From Streptosporangium subroseum (GTDB taxonomy: Bacteria; Actinomycetota; Actinomycetes; Streptosporangiales; Streptosporangiaceae): a DNA stretch of 64,000 bases. Positions 41,902 to 50,519 of the stretch are shown piece after piece (positions within the stretch are counted from its first letter, which is position 1; every line of letters begins with the position of its first letter). Both the position numbers and the translations under genes were made by a program. The notes under the pieces are model-generated. The model ran no database searches. It was not told the origin of the DNA and saw nothing but the letters and a program-made list of their open reading frames with translations. The DNA lies in assembly GCF_900188345.1 (NCBI RefSeq), contig NZ_FZOD01000020.1, positions 62,001 to 126,000 of the forward strand. The letters run 5' to 3'.

Positions 41902-42180
41902 ATGGCCGACATCAATATTCCGGGATCGGATCTCGAGGAGGTGTCGCGATCACTCGGGTTCGTCCTCGACAACATCGACACCGACAAGTCCGGGATCGAC
42001 CTGGACCGGGCGGTGGGATACCCGTTGATCGACCAGGGCGACAACTTCGAGCGCCGCTGGAATGACGGTCGCGAGCAGCTGCACCGGCAGTGTGACGCGA
42101 TCAAGAAGGCCGTCGACCAGATCCTGGAGCAGTTCAAGGACACCGACGACAAGGCCGTGGCCCACCTGGAAGGCAACTGA
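41902..42180 (+). CDS. WXG100-like small type VII protein
   Basis: A 92-residue helical-hairpin protein: helix one (SDLEEVSRSLGFVLDNI), a turn with RRWNDGREQLHRQC (WxG variant W-N-D-G) and helix two (CDAIKKAVDQILEQF). The size and shape fit ESX/WXG100 proteins secreted as dimers by type VII systems. The stop and the ATG of the next gene overlap by one base, so they are cotranslated. Confidence 0.68.
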   Translation: MADINIPGSDLEEVSRSLGFVLDNIDTDKSGIDLDRAVGYPLIDQGDNFERRWNDGREQLHRQCDAIKKAVDQILEQFKDTDDKAVAHLEGN

Positions 42181-42797
42181 TGGCGATCGTCGACCGTTTT
42201 GTGCTCGACGTTCCGGAGTCCTGGGCCGATCTCGACCTCTCCGGGAGCGTCCTCGCCGAGACCCGCGCCGCCGCCCTGGCTCTCACCGAGAGTCCGCGTG
42301 AGAAGGCGACGATCAACGACATGTTCCGGCAGGCCCGCGAGGTCAGCAGGGCCGCCCGCCGGCACGGCGCCCTGTTCGCCGCCGGTACGGCCACCATCTT
42401 CGAAGACGGGCTCTTCCTCGGCTACGCGATGGTCTTCGCCGTCACCGCTCCGCCGGGACGCGAGCTGACGCTGCCCGTGCTCGCGGCCCAGCTGTCGCCG
42501 GGCGGTACGGGAGGATCCAAGGCCGGCGCGGACCGGACCGTATCCGCGGTGACCCTTCCGAACATCGGGCAGGTCGCCCGGATCACCGGCACCGAGGAGG
42601 CGCAGATCGCCGCCGACATCACGGTCCGGATGCTCACCATGCACACCGTGATCCCCATCCCCGGGTCGATGGGCGACTATCTGATCGTCACCTGCGCGAG
42701 CCCCAACCTCCCGCTCGCGGCGGACGTCTACGAGCTGTTCGACGCGATCAGCGGCACCTTCAGATTCCTCCCCGCCGAGCAACCCGCCGGGGCCTGA
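42180..42797 (+). CDS. Type VII locus accessory protein of unknown function
   Basis: A 205-residue protein. The sequence is mostly alternating strands with SPREKATINDMFRQAREVSR as a possible helix and GSMGDYLIVTCASPN; no signal peptide or membrane helix. Its overlap with the WXG100-like gene suggests it acts as a chaperone or export factor (EspG-like role), an inference from position. Converges on the type VII ATPase gene. Confidence 0.6.
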   Translation: MAIVDRFVLDVPESWADLDLSGSVLAETRAAALALTESPREKATINDMFRQAREVSRAARRHGALFAAGTATIFEDGLFLGYAMVFAVTAPPGRELTLPVLAAQLSPGGTGGSKAGADRTVSAVTLPNIGQVARITGTEEAQIAADITVRMLTMHTVIPIPGSMGDYLIVTCASPNLPLAADVYELFDAISGTFRFLPAEQPAGA

Positions 42798-43071
42798 ACG
42801 TCCCGGGCCTCGTGCGTGCGGATCGCGGAATCCGCGCCGTTACGCATCCGGCCTGAGCGGACCCGGGCCTCGTGCGCGGAGTGTGGATCCGCGCCGGCAC
42901 GGATCACCCCGAACGGGCTCGGCTCCCTGTACGGATGGCGGCGAGGCCGGTCGGGGGGTCGTCCCGGATCCGGCAGGGCCGCCCGGGAGATCGTCCCGAA
43001 TGACGACGAGGCCGACCGGAAGATCGTCCCGGCCGGCCCCGCGGTCATTCATCAGGCGGTTCGCGCCGTTT
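42798..43071. repeat. Degenerate repeats between converging type VII genes
   Basis: CCCGGGCCTCGTGCG occurs at 42802 and 42863 (about 61 bp apart), each followed by a GGATC(C)GCGCC-like stretch. A second set of GATCGTCCCG(G/A) units runs from 42957 to 43035 with CGAGGCCG(G/A)TCGG between. No gene is visible. Confidence 0.65.
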
Positions 43072-46000
43072 TCACCCTGTGAGTGCCGTGTTCGGCACCT
43101 GCACGGTGGTCAGAGTCCCGTCACCGAGATGCATCAGGCCCCGGCCGGGCTGGGGGGCCTGACCGACCAGGCCACGGGAGACCTTGACGCCGATCACCTC
43201 TCCGTCGCTGAGGCTCTGCGGGGAGAGCAGCATCCCGGCGCGGTTCCGCTTGACCTGCCCGATCCAGCCGGCGAGCCCGAAGGAGAGCGCCTCGGCGTTC
43301 CCCGCGAGGACGAGGCCCCACCCGCTGCCGGCTCCGCCGCGGGCCAGCAGCGCGAGGTCGGCGTCGATCTCCGACTGCATGAACAGCTCCGCGTCGTCCA
43401 CGACGATCACGGCGCTGTCCTGCGGCACGTTGCCGAGCGCGGCGCGGAACGCGCCGGCGGACACCTCGGAGTCGGTGAAGACGGCGGACACACCCGGCGT
43501 GCCCTCCAGGTCGCGCAGCGGCGACCGCCGCGGCGCCAGCACGATCAGCCCGGTGCCCTGCTCCAGCAGGGAGCGGGCCATCGTGACGAGCGCCGTACTG
43601 CGTCCCGTACGGGGCGGACCCGCGACGACAAACGTCGGCACGTCCGCCAGATCGGGACCCAGCGCGGTCAGGGTGTCGCCCCCGATGGCGACCAGGGGGC
43701 GCATCGGCCCGGGGTTCACCTGCAGCGCGACCGCGCCCTGGTACGAGATCTGGTTGGGAAGCACGTCCAGGCGCAGCGGCCGCCGCGCCGTCGGGACGTC
43801 GGCCTCGCGCACCGCCAGCTCCTCGCCCAGCGCGATGAGGACGGACGCCTGGGCCGTGCCGGAGAGATCCGAGCCGAGGACCGCGATCTGCACCTCGCTC
43901 GTGTCCCGCACCCTGATGCCCCGCCCGGGCGACGGATCGGACGGCGCCGATCGCTGGGTGAGGCCCACCGTCGAGTAGTCGGTGCGGTCGTTGAGCCGGA
44001 GCACGATCTTGTCCTCGGTGGTGCCCGCGAAACGGGCCGAGCCCAGGACGCGGTCGCCGGCCAGCACCAGGTGGATGCCGACGCCCGCCCCATCTCGCAG
44101 CAGGCGCAGCAGGCGTTCGAGGTAGCTGCCGTTGTCGAAGCTGACGAACTCCCGCTCGAAGACCTCGAAGCGGTCCACCATGACGACGATGTGCGGCGGC
44201 CGCTCGTCGACCGGCGCCATCCTGCGGAACTCGGCCAGGTCGGCGGTGCCGCGCGCGCCGAGCAGCGACTGGCGGGCGCTCAGCTCGGCGGTGAGGCGGT
44301 CCAGCAGCCGCCCCAGACGCTCCGTCTGGTTCCGGTCGATGACCGCGCCGCAGTGCGGGAGCGCGGTCAGCGCGTTGAGGGCTCCGTTGCCGCAGTCGAT
44401 GCCGTAGAGGTGGACGTCCTCCACCGCGTGGGCGCGGGCGAGGGCCGCTGCCAGGGTCCGCAGGGTCTGGGACCGTCCGCTGCGCGGTGAGCCGATGATG
44501 TGCAGGTGGCCGGACCGGTCGAGATCGAGGACGAGGGCGGTGCGATCCTGGTCGGCGGGCAGGTCGACCAGGCCGTACTCCACGGCGGGCAGGGCCGCGT
44601 CCCGGTCCGCCGGCGGCTTGGGCCCGGCGGGCTCGGTCCACTGCAGGACCTCCGGGAGGGCCGGCAGCCACGGGCTGGGCTGCCGGGGCACGCCGGCCGT
44701 CCGCGCGGCGTCCGCGACGGCCTCGACCAGGACCGCCAGGTCCGTGACGGCCTCCTGCGTACTCGCGACGCCGCCGGTCCTGGCGCTACGCAGCACCGGT
44801 CCGCCCAGCTCCCGCCAGCTGACGCCGTGGGCCCGTACGGGCGTCTCCGTCGACGCCGCGACCGCGCCGGCCGGTCGGCGGCCACCGACGCGGGCGGCCT
44901 GGAAGGGCAGCAGCACCGCCGGGCCCAGCCTCGCGTACGCCCGTCCCGGGGTGCCCGAGGAGATGCTCCCGGAGTCGGGCGCGTCGATGATGTCGCGGCT
45001 CTCGCCGGCGTCGGTCGTGCGCAGCGCGATCCGCAGGTTGGTGTTGGCGCGGATGTCCGCCGTCACCGCGCCGGTGGGCCGCTGGGTCGCCAGCACCAGA
45101 TGGATGCCGAGCGAGCGGCCCCGCTGGGCGATGTTGACCAGGCCGGCGATGAAGTCGGGGAGCTCGCGGGCCATCGAGGCGAACTCGTCGATCACCAGCA
45201 GGAGCCGGGGCAGCGGGCCGAGCACGTCGCCGCCCCGCGTCCGCTTGTCCAGGTAGTCCTCGATGTCCTTCGCCCCCGCCTCCGCCAGGACCTGCTCGCG
45301 GCGGCGCAGCTCGGCCCCGAGGGAGACCAGGGCGCGCTCCACCAGGTGGGTGTCCAGGTCGGTGACCAGGCCGACGGTGTGCGGGAGGTCCGCGCACTCG
45401 GCGAAGGCGCTGCCGCCCTTGTAGTCGACCAGGACGAACGTCATCTCATCGGGCCGGTTCACCACGGCGAGCGTGGCGACCAGGGTCTGCAGCAGCTCCG
45501 ACTTGCCGGAGCCCGTCGTCCCCGCCACCAGCGCGTGGGGCCCGTCGCGGACCAGGTCCACGGAGAACTCGCCGTCGTATCCGGCGCCCAGGACCGCCCG
45601 GGTGCTGCGACCGGTCAACGCCCAGCCGGCGGCGACGGCGCCGGCCGTGGGCGGCTCCACGCCCAGCAGGTCCAGCAGCCGCACCGATCCGGGGAGCGCG
45701 CTCTCGTCGCTGTCTCCGACGCCCCGCAGCGGTGCGATGGCCCGGGCCAGGTTCTCGTACCAGCCGGGCTCGGGAGAGTCCACGCGGACGTTCTCCGGCG
45801 GCGCCCCCGGACCGGTGCGCACCCGGACGCCCTCCGGGCCGGTGGCCACCACCGCGGTGCACTCCTCCGGCAGCAACCGCTCCTCGCGGTCCAGGCAGAT
45901 CGTGTAGACGCCCACCGACGGGCCGTCCCTCAGCAGCGCGACCACTCCCGGCAGCGACCGCGCCCGGCGGGCCTGGTCGAGCACCACCAGGATGTCCGGG

Positions 46001-47463
46001 GAGCCCGCGGTGCCGCCCCGGGGCACTCCGGGGCCTGCCGCCACGCGGTTGGCCACCAGCTGCCCCAGCTCGCCGATCCGGCGGGCCATCGAGTCGGCGG
46101 TGCTGCCGACCAGCGCGTAGGCGTCCTCGTTCTGGGGCTGGCAGTGCGGCAGCCAGCGCACCCACGACCAGTCGTTCTCACCGTCGGGACCCGCCAGCAC
46201 CAGGATCCGCAGGTCGGCGGGGCTGTGCAGGGCCGCGGCCTGGGCCGCCATCCACCCGGCCAGGTTCGCGGCGTCCTGACCCGCGACACCCGTCACCCCG
46301 GCGCCGCGCAGCGGGATCGACACGGGCACCTGGGTCAGCCACGGCACCGTGATGCGGCGGTGCTCGTCCAGCGCGGGGTCCTCGACGGTCAGCGAGGAGG
46401 GCAGATCGGCGGTGCCCACCCGTACCTCGAGGAAGTCGGGATCCTGCCATCGGCGCTCCCACAGCCGTTCCGAGGGCGCCGAAGCCGTCTGCAGCAGGGA
46501 GGCCGGGTCGGGATGGGAGAGCCGGAGCAGGTTCTGCTCCCGCAGTACGGCGGCGTCCGCGTCGGCGCGGACCCGCGCCAGGGAGTCCTCGTACTCGCGA
46601 ACTTTCTGTTCGTAGCTGACCTGCGCCTGCTTGCGGCTGCCGAACTGGGTCGCCAGCGCGCCGATCGGCGACAGCAGCGCGAGGAAAATGAACGTCCAGT
46701 TGCCCGTCACCAGGATGGAGACCAGGGCGCCGCCCGCCGGGACCAGCAGGATCGGCAGCAGCGGGATGGCCCGCTTCTCCGGCTTGATCGGCGCGCTCGG
46801 CAGCCGGAAGCGGGCGCTGCCGCGGTCGGCGCGGAAGCGGGGCGGCCGGTTGAACTCCAGGCCCAGTCCGTCCGCCGCGGGGGTGAGGGGCACCCGGACG
46901 GTCGTCGGGAGGGCCAGCTCCAGCAGGGTGTCACCGGCGGCGAGCTGACTGCCCTCAAGCCAGTCGGCGGTGCCGGACAGCTCCCTGCCGTCCAGCAGGA
47001 CGCGCTCGATCGCCGTCACCTCCACGGTGTGGTCGACCCGGACGCTCGCCCGGGCGGCGATCGCCGGCGCCCCGGGAGACAGCGGGATCCGGCAGGTGGC
47101 GGCGCTGCCGATCTCGTACTCGCCGGGCGGCAGACGGAAGGACGTTCCGGCTCCCGGTCCGCTGACCACCCTCAGCTCCGCCAGCCCCTCGGGCTCGGGC
47201 TCCCTGTGCACCGGGGCGCCGAGCCCCAGATCCAGGCCGTCGCGCACGCCGGCGGCGTACAGGGTGGCCTCCGGGTCGATCGGATCGGAACCGATGTAGA
47301 GGACCGGCCCGGTGCCCGAGGTGTTCCCGGCTCCGCCGAGATCCACGGCCCGTGCCAGTTCCACGGCCAACCGTCCCACCTGCGCGGAGGGTTCGGTGTC
47401 CACGGCGACGGCCGTGGAGGCCCCTTCGTCCTGCGGGTCCCGGACGCTGACGTTCAAACGCAC
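43072..47463 (-). CDS. Type VII secretion FHA-FtsK/SpoIIIE ATPase (EccC/EssC type)
   Basis: A 1463-residue membrane ATPase driving export of WXG100 proteins. From the N-terminus: a ubiquitin/YukD-like region (1-85), an FHA-like domain (about 95-185; LRVVSGPGAGTSFRLPPGEYEIG), two membrane helices (LLPILLVPAGGALVSILV, FIFLALLSPIGALA), and three FtsK domains. The first has an intact Walker A (GTTGSGKSE, near 650) and Walker B (LLLVIDEFA); the second (GSPRSGRSQ, near 990) and third (GPPRTGRST, near 1290) have Arg for Lys and are probably ATP-binding but inactive. Start GTG 47463 follows GAGGGA. FHA-plus-FtsK order is typical of Firmicutes EssC. Confidence 0.88.
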   Translation of the reverse strand: MRLNVSVRDPQDEGASTAVAVDTEPSAQVGRLAVELARAVDLGGAGNTSGTGPVLYIGSDPIDPEATLYAAGVRDGLDLGLGAPVHREPEPEGLAELRVVSGPGAGTSFRLPPGEYEIGSAATCRIPLSPGAPAIAARASVRVDHTVEVTAIERVLLDGRELSGTADWLEGSQLAAGDTLLELALPTTVRVPLTPAADGLGLEFNRPPRFRADRGSARFRLPSAPIKPEKRAIPLLPILLVPAGGALVSILVTGNWTFIFLALLSPIGALATQFGSRKQAQVSYEQKVREYEDSLARVRADADAAVLREQNLLRLSHPDPASLLQTASAPSERLWERRWQDPDFLEVRVGTADLPSSLTVEDPALDEHRRITVPWLTQVPVSIPLRGAGVTGVAGQDAANLAGWMAAQAAALHSPADLRILVLAGPDGENDWSWVRWLPHCQPQNEDAYALVGSTADSMARRIGELGQLVANRVAAGPGVPRGGTAGSPDILVVLDQARRARSLPGVVALLRDGPSVGVYTICLDREERLLPEECTAVVATGPEGVRVRTGPGAPPENVRVDSPEPGWYENLARAIAPLRGVGDSDESALPGSVRLLDLLGVEPPTAGAVAAGWALTGRSTRAVLGAGYDGEFSVDLVRDGPHALVAGTTGSGKSELLQTLVATLAVVNRPDEMTFVLVDYKGGSAFAECADLPHTVGLVTDLDTHLVERALVSLGAELRRREQVLAEAGAKDIEDYLDKRTRGGDVLGPLPRLLLVIDEFASMARELPDFIAGLVNIAQRGRSLGIHLVLATQRPTGAVTADIRANTNLRIALRTTDAGESRDIIDAPDSGSISSGTPGRAYARLGPAVLLPFQAARVGGRRPAGAVAASTETPVRAHGVSWRELGGPVLRSARTGGVASTQEAVTDLAVLVEAVADAARTAGVPRQPSPWLPALPEVLQWTEPAGPKPPADRDAALPAVEYGLVDLPADQDRTALVLDLDRSGHLHIIGSPRSGRSQTLRTLAAALARAHAVEDVHLYGIDCGNGALNALTALPHCGAVIDRNQTERLGRLLDRLTAELSARQSLLGARGTADLAEFRRMAPVDERPPHIVVMVDRFEVFEREFVSFDNGSYLERLLRLLRDGAGVGIHLVLAGDRVLGSARFAGTTEDKIVLRLNDRTDYSTVGLTQRSAPSDPSPGRGIRVRDTSEVQIAVLGSDLSGTAQASVLIALGEELAVREADVPTARRPLRLDVLPNQISYQGAVALQVNPGPMRPLVAIGGDTLTALGPDLADVPTFVVAGPPRTGRSTALVTMARSLLEQGTGLIVLAPRRSPLRDLEGTPGVSAVFTDSEVSAGAFRAALGNVPQDSAVIVVDDAELFMQSEIDADLALLARGGAGSGWGLVLAGNAEALSFGLAGWIGQVKRNRAGMLLSPQSLSDGEVIGVKVSRGLVGQAPQPGRGLMHLGDGTLTTVQVPNTALTG

Positions 47464-47674
47464 GGCAATCGATTCCCTCGTATGTGAGTGGCGCGTTGTG
47501 GGTGGTGCGGTGATGCGGTGCATGTGATGCGGTGACGTGTCGCAGGCGGTGCGGTTGCGAGCGATGCGATTGCGTGTACGCGGTGACGATGCGCGGGGGC
47601 CGGTGGCGCCTTCCGGGACTCAGCCGTGGCGCCTCCCGGGGCTCAGGGGCCCCGGGAGCACAGCGGCGGTCCCG

Positions 47675-47968
47675 CTAGGACAGGTTGGAACCCAGCTGCT
47701 CGTCGGTCTGCGAGAACGCGTCACCGACGGCCTTGACGTACTGGCCGATGCCCTGCAGCGACTGGTTCACCTGGTCGAAGCCGCGGGCGAACTCGTCGAA
47801 GAAGGGCTGGAACTTCTGCTGGGCGGCCGGGGTGCTGTACCCCTGGGCCAGCAGGGTCTGGATCTTGCCGCGCACCTCGGTGAGCTTGTCCTGCAACGTG
47901 GAGAAGTCGTTGAGCAGCGCCGCGGAGGTCGAGGCGGTCTCGTCGGAGTTGACTGCGAAGTTGGGCAT
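47675..47968 (-). CDS. WXG100 family type VII protein
   Basis: A 97-residue helical-hairpin protein, MPNFAVNSDETASTSAALLN..., with AAQQKFQPFFDEFARGFDQVN as the second helix and a G-Y-S turn replacing WxG. The AAGGAGAAACCCC site precedes the ATG. It lies between the ATPase and the large substrate, and a degenerate copy remains at 50310. Probably secreted by the system here. Confidence 0.82.
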   Translation of the reverse strand: MPNFAVNSDETASTSAALLNDFSTLQDKLTEVRGKIQTLLAQGYSTPAAQQKFQPFFDEFARGFDQVNQSLQGIGQYVKAVGDAFSQTDEQLGSNLS

Positions 47969-48052
47969 GGGGTTTCTCCTTGCTGTCCATCCGTCCACCG
48001 GCGGTGGCGGTATTTGGGGCCCGGACCGGGATGGCCAGGCTGGGGTGAAAGC

Positions 48053-50173
48053 TCAGGTAGCGGTCGGTGAGGGGGGAAGGGGGATGTTCTGCGGCTCGGT
48101 GGTCGCCGGGGAGACCTGGTCGGTCGCCGACGAGGCCGATGCCGGTGTCTGCGAGGCCGGCCCCGACGTCGGTGCCGGAACCTTCGGGGCCGGCGCCGAG
48201 GCTGACGTCGGTGTCGGCGGGGCGGAAAGCGGTGCCGATGAAGCCGCTTCCTGCGCCGGAGCCTGGTTCGGAGTGGAATCCGGGGTCGCAGCCGGGGTTG
48301 GAGCCGGAGTGGGGCTCGCGGACGGAGCGGAGTCCGGGACGGAATCCGAGGTCGCGGACGCAGCCGGGGTGGAGTCCGGGGTCGCGGACGAATCCGAAGC
48401 CGGACTCGCAGACGGAGTGGAGTCCGAGGTCGAGGATGAATCCGGAGGCGTGGACAGAGTCGGGCTCGCAGGTGGAGCGGAGTCCGGCGGGGAATCCGGG
48501 GTCGCGGACGCAGCCGGGGTGGAGTCCGAGGTCGCGGACGAATCCGGAGTTGTAGACAGAGTCGGGCTCGCGGACGACGTGGAATCCGGGGTCGCGGACG
48601 GAGTGGAGTCCGGGGTCGCGGACGCGGCCGGGGTGGAGTCCGGGGTCGCGGACGCGACCGGGGTGGAGTCCGGAGTTGTGTTCGGGGTCACAACCGGGGC
48701 CGGGCTCGCGGCCGGGGTGAGGTCCGGGGTCGCGGATGGAGTGAGGTCCGGAGTTGGGGCCGGGGCGGGAGAGCCGCTGATTCCGGGCGGCGGGGTGCCC
48801 TTGATCGGGATGAACGAGTCCAGCCCCTGCGAGGCACCGCGCTTGCCCACCGAGCCGACCGCTCCCGGGAGGAAGTTGCTCGCCTCGCTGAGGAGCGCGT
48901 CCTTGGGATCCGTTCCCTCTGAGACCGCGACGCCGACCTTGGCGCCGGCGGACGCCCCCTCCTGGATCAGGCCGGTCCCCTGATCGACGGCCTTGTCACG
49001 CAGGCTGGTCGGCGGCGGCGCGTCGGGCTTCGCCGCGGCACCGGCGGGAGGGCGAGGCGGAGGGGTGAAGGCTCCCCCGGCGAACTCACCATCCTTGGCG
49101 GCGCGTCCTCCCTTGAAGCCCGCGCCGACCACGGCGCCGGCGGCGGCACCGGCCAGCAGGTTCCCGGCGGTGATCTCATCGCCGTTGAGCTTCTTGACGA
49201 CCGCCTCTTCGGCGACCTTCTGCCCGAACTCGCCGACCGCCCCGGTGGCCACGCTTCCGGCCGGGCTCTTGAAAACGACCGATACGGCCTTGGTATTGGT
49301 GATCGTCTCCGTGAACTTGGCGATGCTCCCGGAGGCCGTATTGATGAAACCGCCCGACTCCGAGGCCCCCTTGACCAGGGTGGGAGCGATCTTGGAGCCG
49401 ACGACGGTGGCCGCCCTGCCGCCCAGCTTGATGAGGGAGCCACCCGGGACGAGGGCGAACAGCCCGGCCGCGAAGTCGCCGAGTTTGAAGTCCCCGGTGG
49501 CTATCTGTTGAGCTGTCTGGAAGGCGAATAACGCCGCGCCGAGGAGGAAACCGGCCACGGGGAAGAAGACGGCGACCACGGCGATCAGGATGTCGAGGAG
49601 GATCTTGACGAACGGGAAGTCCGCGAAGAAGTCCGCGATCTTCTGGAAGAAGCCGCGCTCGGGGATCGCCTTCGACGCCGCGTCGTCAAGCTCCTGTCCC
49701 GCCCGCTGGGACGCCTGCTCGCGAAGGTTCCTGGCGTCCTCCGCCAGGCGCTTGGCGGCCGACATGGTCTGCTGGGCGGCGTCGATGCCGTCCTGCTGCC
49801 GGCCCGCGTCCGCCTTCTGCTCCGCGGTGGCGTCCGGCGCGAGCGTGGGGGCGGTCTGGCCGGCCGTACCCGCCACGGGCCCGGCCTGGTCCATCGCCCG
49901 GTCCACGGTGGACTGCGCGTCCTCCAGCTGCTTGGCGTAGGTCTCGTACGCGGAGGCGGCCTCGGAGAAGGACTGCGCCGTCTTGCCCAGCTTGTCGGGC
50001 AGTGACTTCAGCTGCTTGCGCAGCGCGTCTATGGCCTTTCCGCTTCCCTGCTCCACGGCGCCGCCGCTTCCCAGGATCTTGTTGGCGGTCTCGGCCTGCT
50101 GACCGATCTGCCGGTAACGGTCCGCGAGGCGCCGGATCTCCTCGGGGTCCCCGGGCGTGGGGTCCTGCGACAT
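48053..50173 (-). CDS. Large type VII-associated protein with a Pro/Ser/Thr/Asp repeat tail
   Basis: A 706-residue protein. Residues 1-100 form a WXG100/LXG-like helical head (RRLADRYRQIGQQAETANK, SFSEAASAYETYAKQLEDAQ). A hydrophobic region at about 190-225 (KILLDILIAVVAVFFPVAG) is membrane-active. A Gly/Ala-rich middle resembles colicin-like or pore regions. The C-terminal ~250 residues are ATPDSTPAAS-type repeats (24-30 nt units in DNA). It may be an exported effector or structural surface protein. No immunity gene is visible. Confidence 0.7.
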   Translation of the reverse strand: MSQDPTPGDPEEIRRLADRYRQIGQQAETANKILGSGGAVEQGSGKAIDALRKQLKSLPDKLGKTAQSFSEAASAYETYAKQLEDAQSTVDRAMDQAGPVAGTAGQTAPTLAPDATAEQKADAGRQQDGIDAAQQTMSAAKRLAEDARNLREQASQRAGQELDDAASKAIPERGFFQKIADFFADFPFVKILLDILIAVVAVFFPVAGFLLGAALFAFQTAQQIATGDFKLGDFAAGLFALVPGGSLIKLGGRAATVVGSKIAPTLVKGASESGGFINTASGSIAKFTETITNTKAVSVVFKSPAGSVATGAVGEFGQKVAEEAVVKKLNGDEITAGNLLAGAAAGAVVGAGFKGGRAAKDGEFAGGAFTPPPRPPAGAAAKPDAPPPTSLRDKAVDQGTGLIQEGASAGAKVGVAVSEGTDPKDALLSEASNFLPGAVGSVGKRGASQGLDSFIPIKGTPPPGISGSPAPAPTPDLTPSATPDLTPAASPAPVVTPNTTPDSTPVASATPDSTPAASATPDSTPSATPDSTSSASPTLSTTPDSSATSDSTPAASATPDSPPDSAPPASPTLSTPPDSSSTSDSTPSASPASDSSATPDSTPAASATSDSVPDSAPSASPTPAPTPAATPDSTPNQAPAQEAASSAPLSAPPTPTSASAPAPKVPAPTSGPASQTPASASSATDQVSPATTEPQNIPLPPSPTAT

Positions 50174-50243
50174 TCCGAGCACGTCAAAGCCTGAGTTGTG
50201 TCGTCTCGGCACCTGGCCCCCCGGGTGATGGGTCCGTGCTGCT

Positions 50244-50284
50244 CTCATACACGGAGCAGCCAACCTGCCCTCATACACGGAGCA
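50244..50284. repeat. 15-bp direct repeat upstream of the type VII substrate
   Basis: CTCATACACGGAGCA occurs at 50244-50258 and 50270-50284. It lies between the substrate start (50173, minus) and the fossil WXG100 copy; a promoter or regulatory role is possible. Confidence 0.7.
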
Positions 50285-50309
50285 TTCGGCGCAAAAGGTT
50301 CATCCTCAC

Positions 50310-50399
50310 TTCGCAGTCGACTCCGGCGAGACCGCCTCGACCTCCGCGGCATCGCTCAACGACTTCTCCACGGTGCGGGACAGGCTCAGGCACGCCTGA
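50310..50399 (+). pseudogene. Fossil fragment of a WXG100 gene
   Basis: The frame FAVDSGETASTSAASLNDFS then TVRDRLRHA and stop matches the first third of the intact WXG100 protein (FAVNSDETASTSAALLNDFS, TLQDKLTEV). The initiating ATG is destroyed (CATCCTCAC replaces ATGCCCAAC) and similarity ends abruptly at 50388. It is on the opposite strand to the intact gene, about 2.3 kb away. Confidence 0.8.
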
Positions 50400-50519
50400 A
50401 ATCGGGTCGAACCCTTTTCACGTTCGCCACGTGTGCTCTGGTGAGGTGCGGCCGGGGTTGTCCGGCTCCCTCGGCGGCGGAACGGAGCCCGGCGGGCTCC
50501 GGGAGATGGGTGGAACCAC

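Noticed and set aside
43121..44671. Large Arg/Pro-rich open frames inside the type VII ATPase gene
   Set aside because: Shadow frames caused by high GC at third positions.
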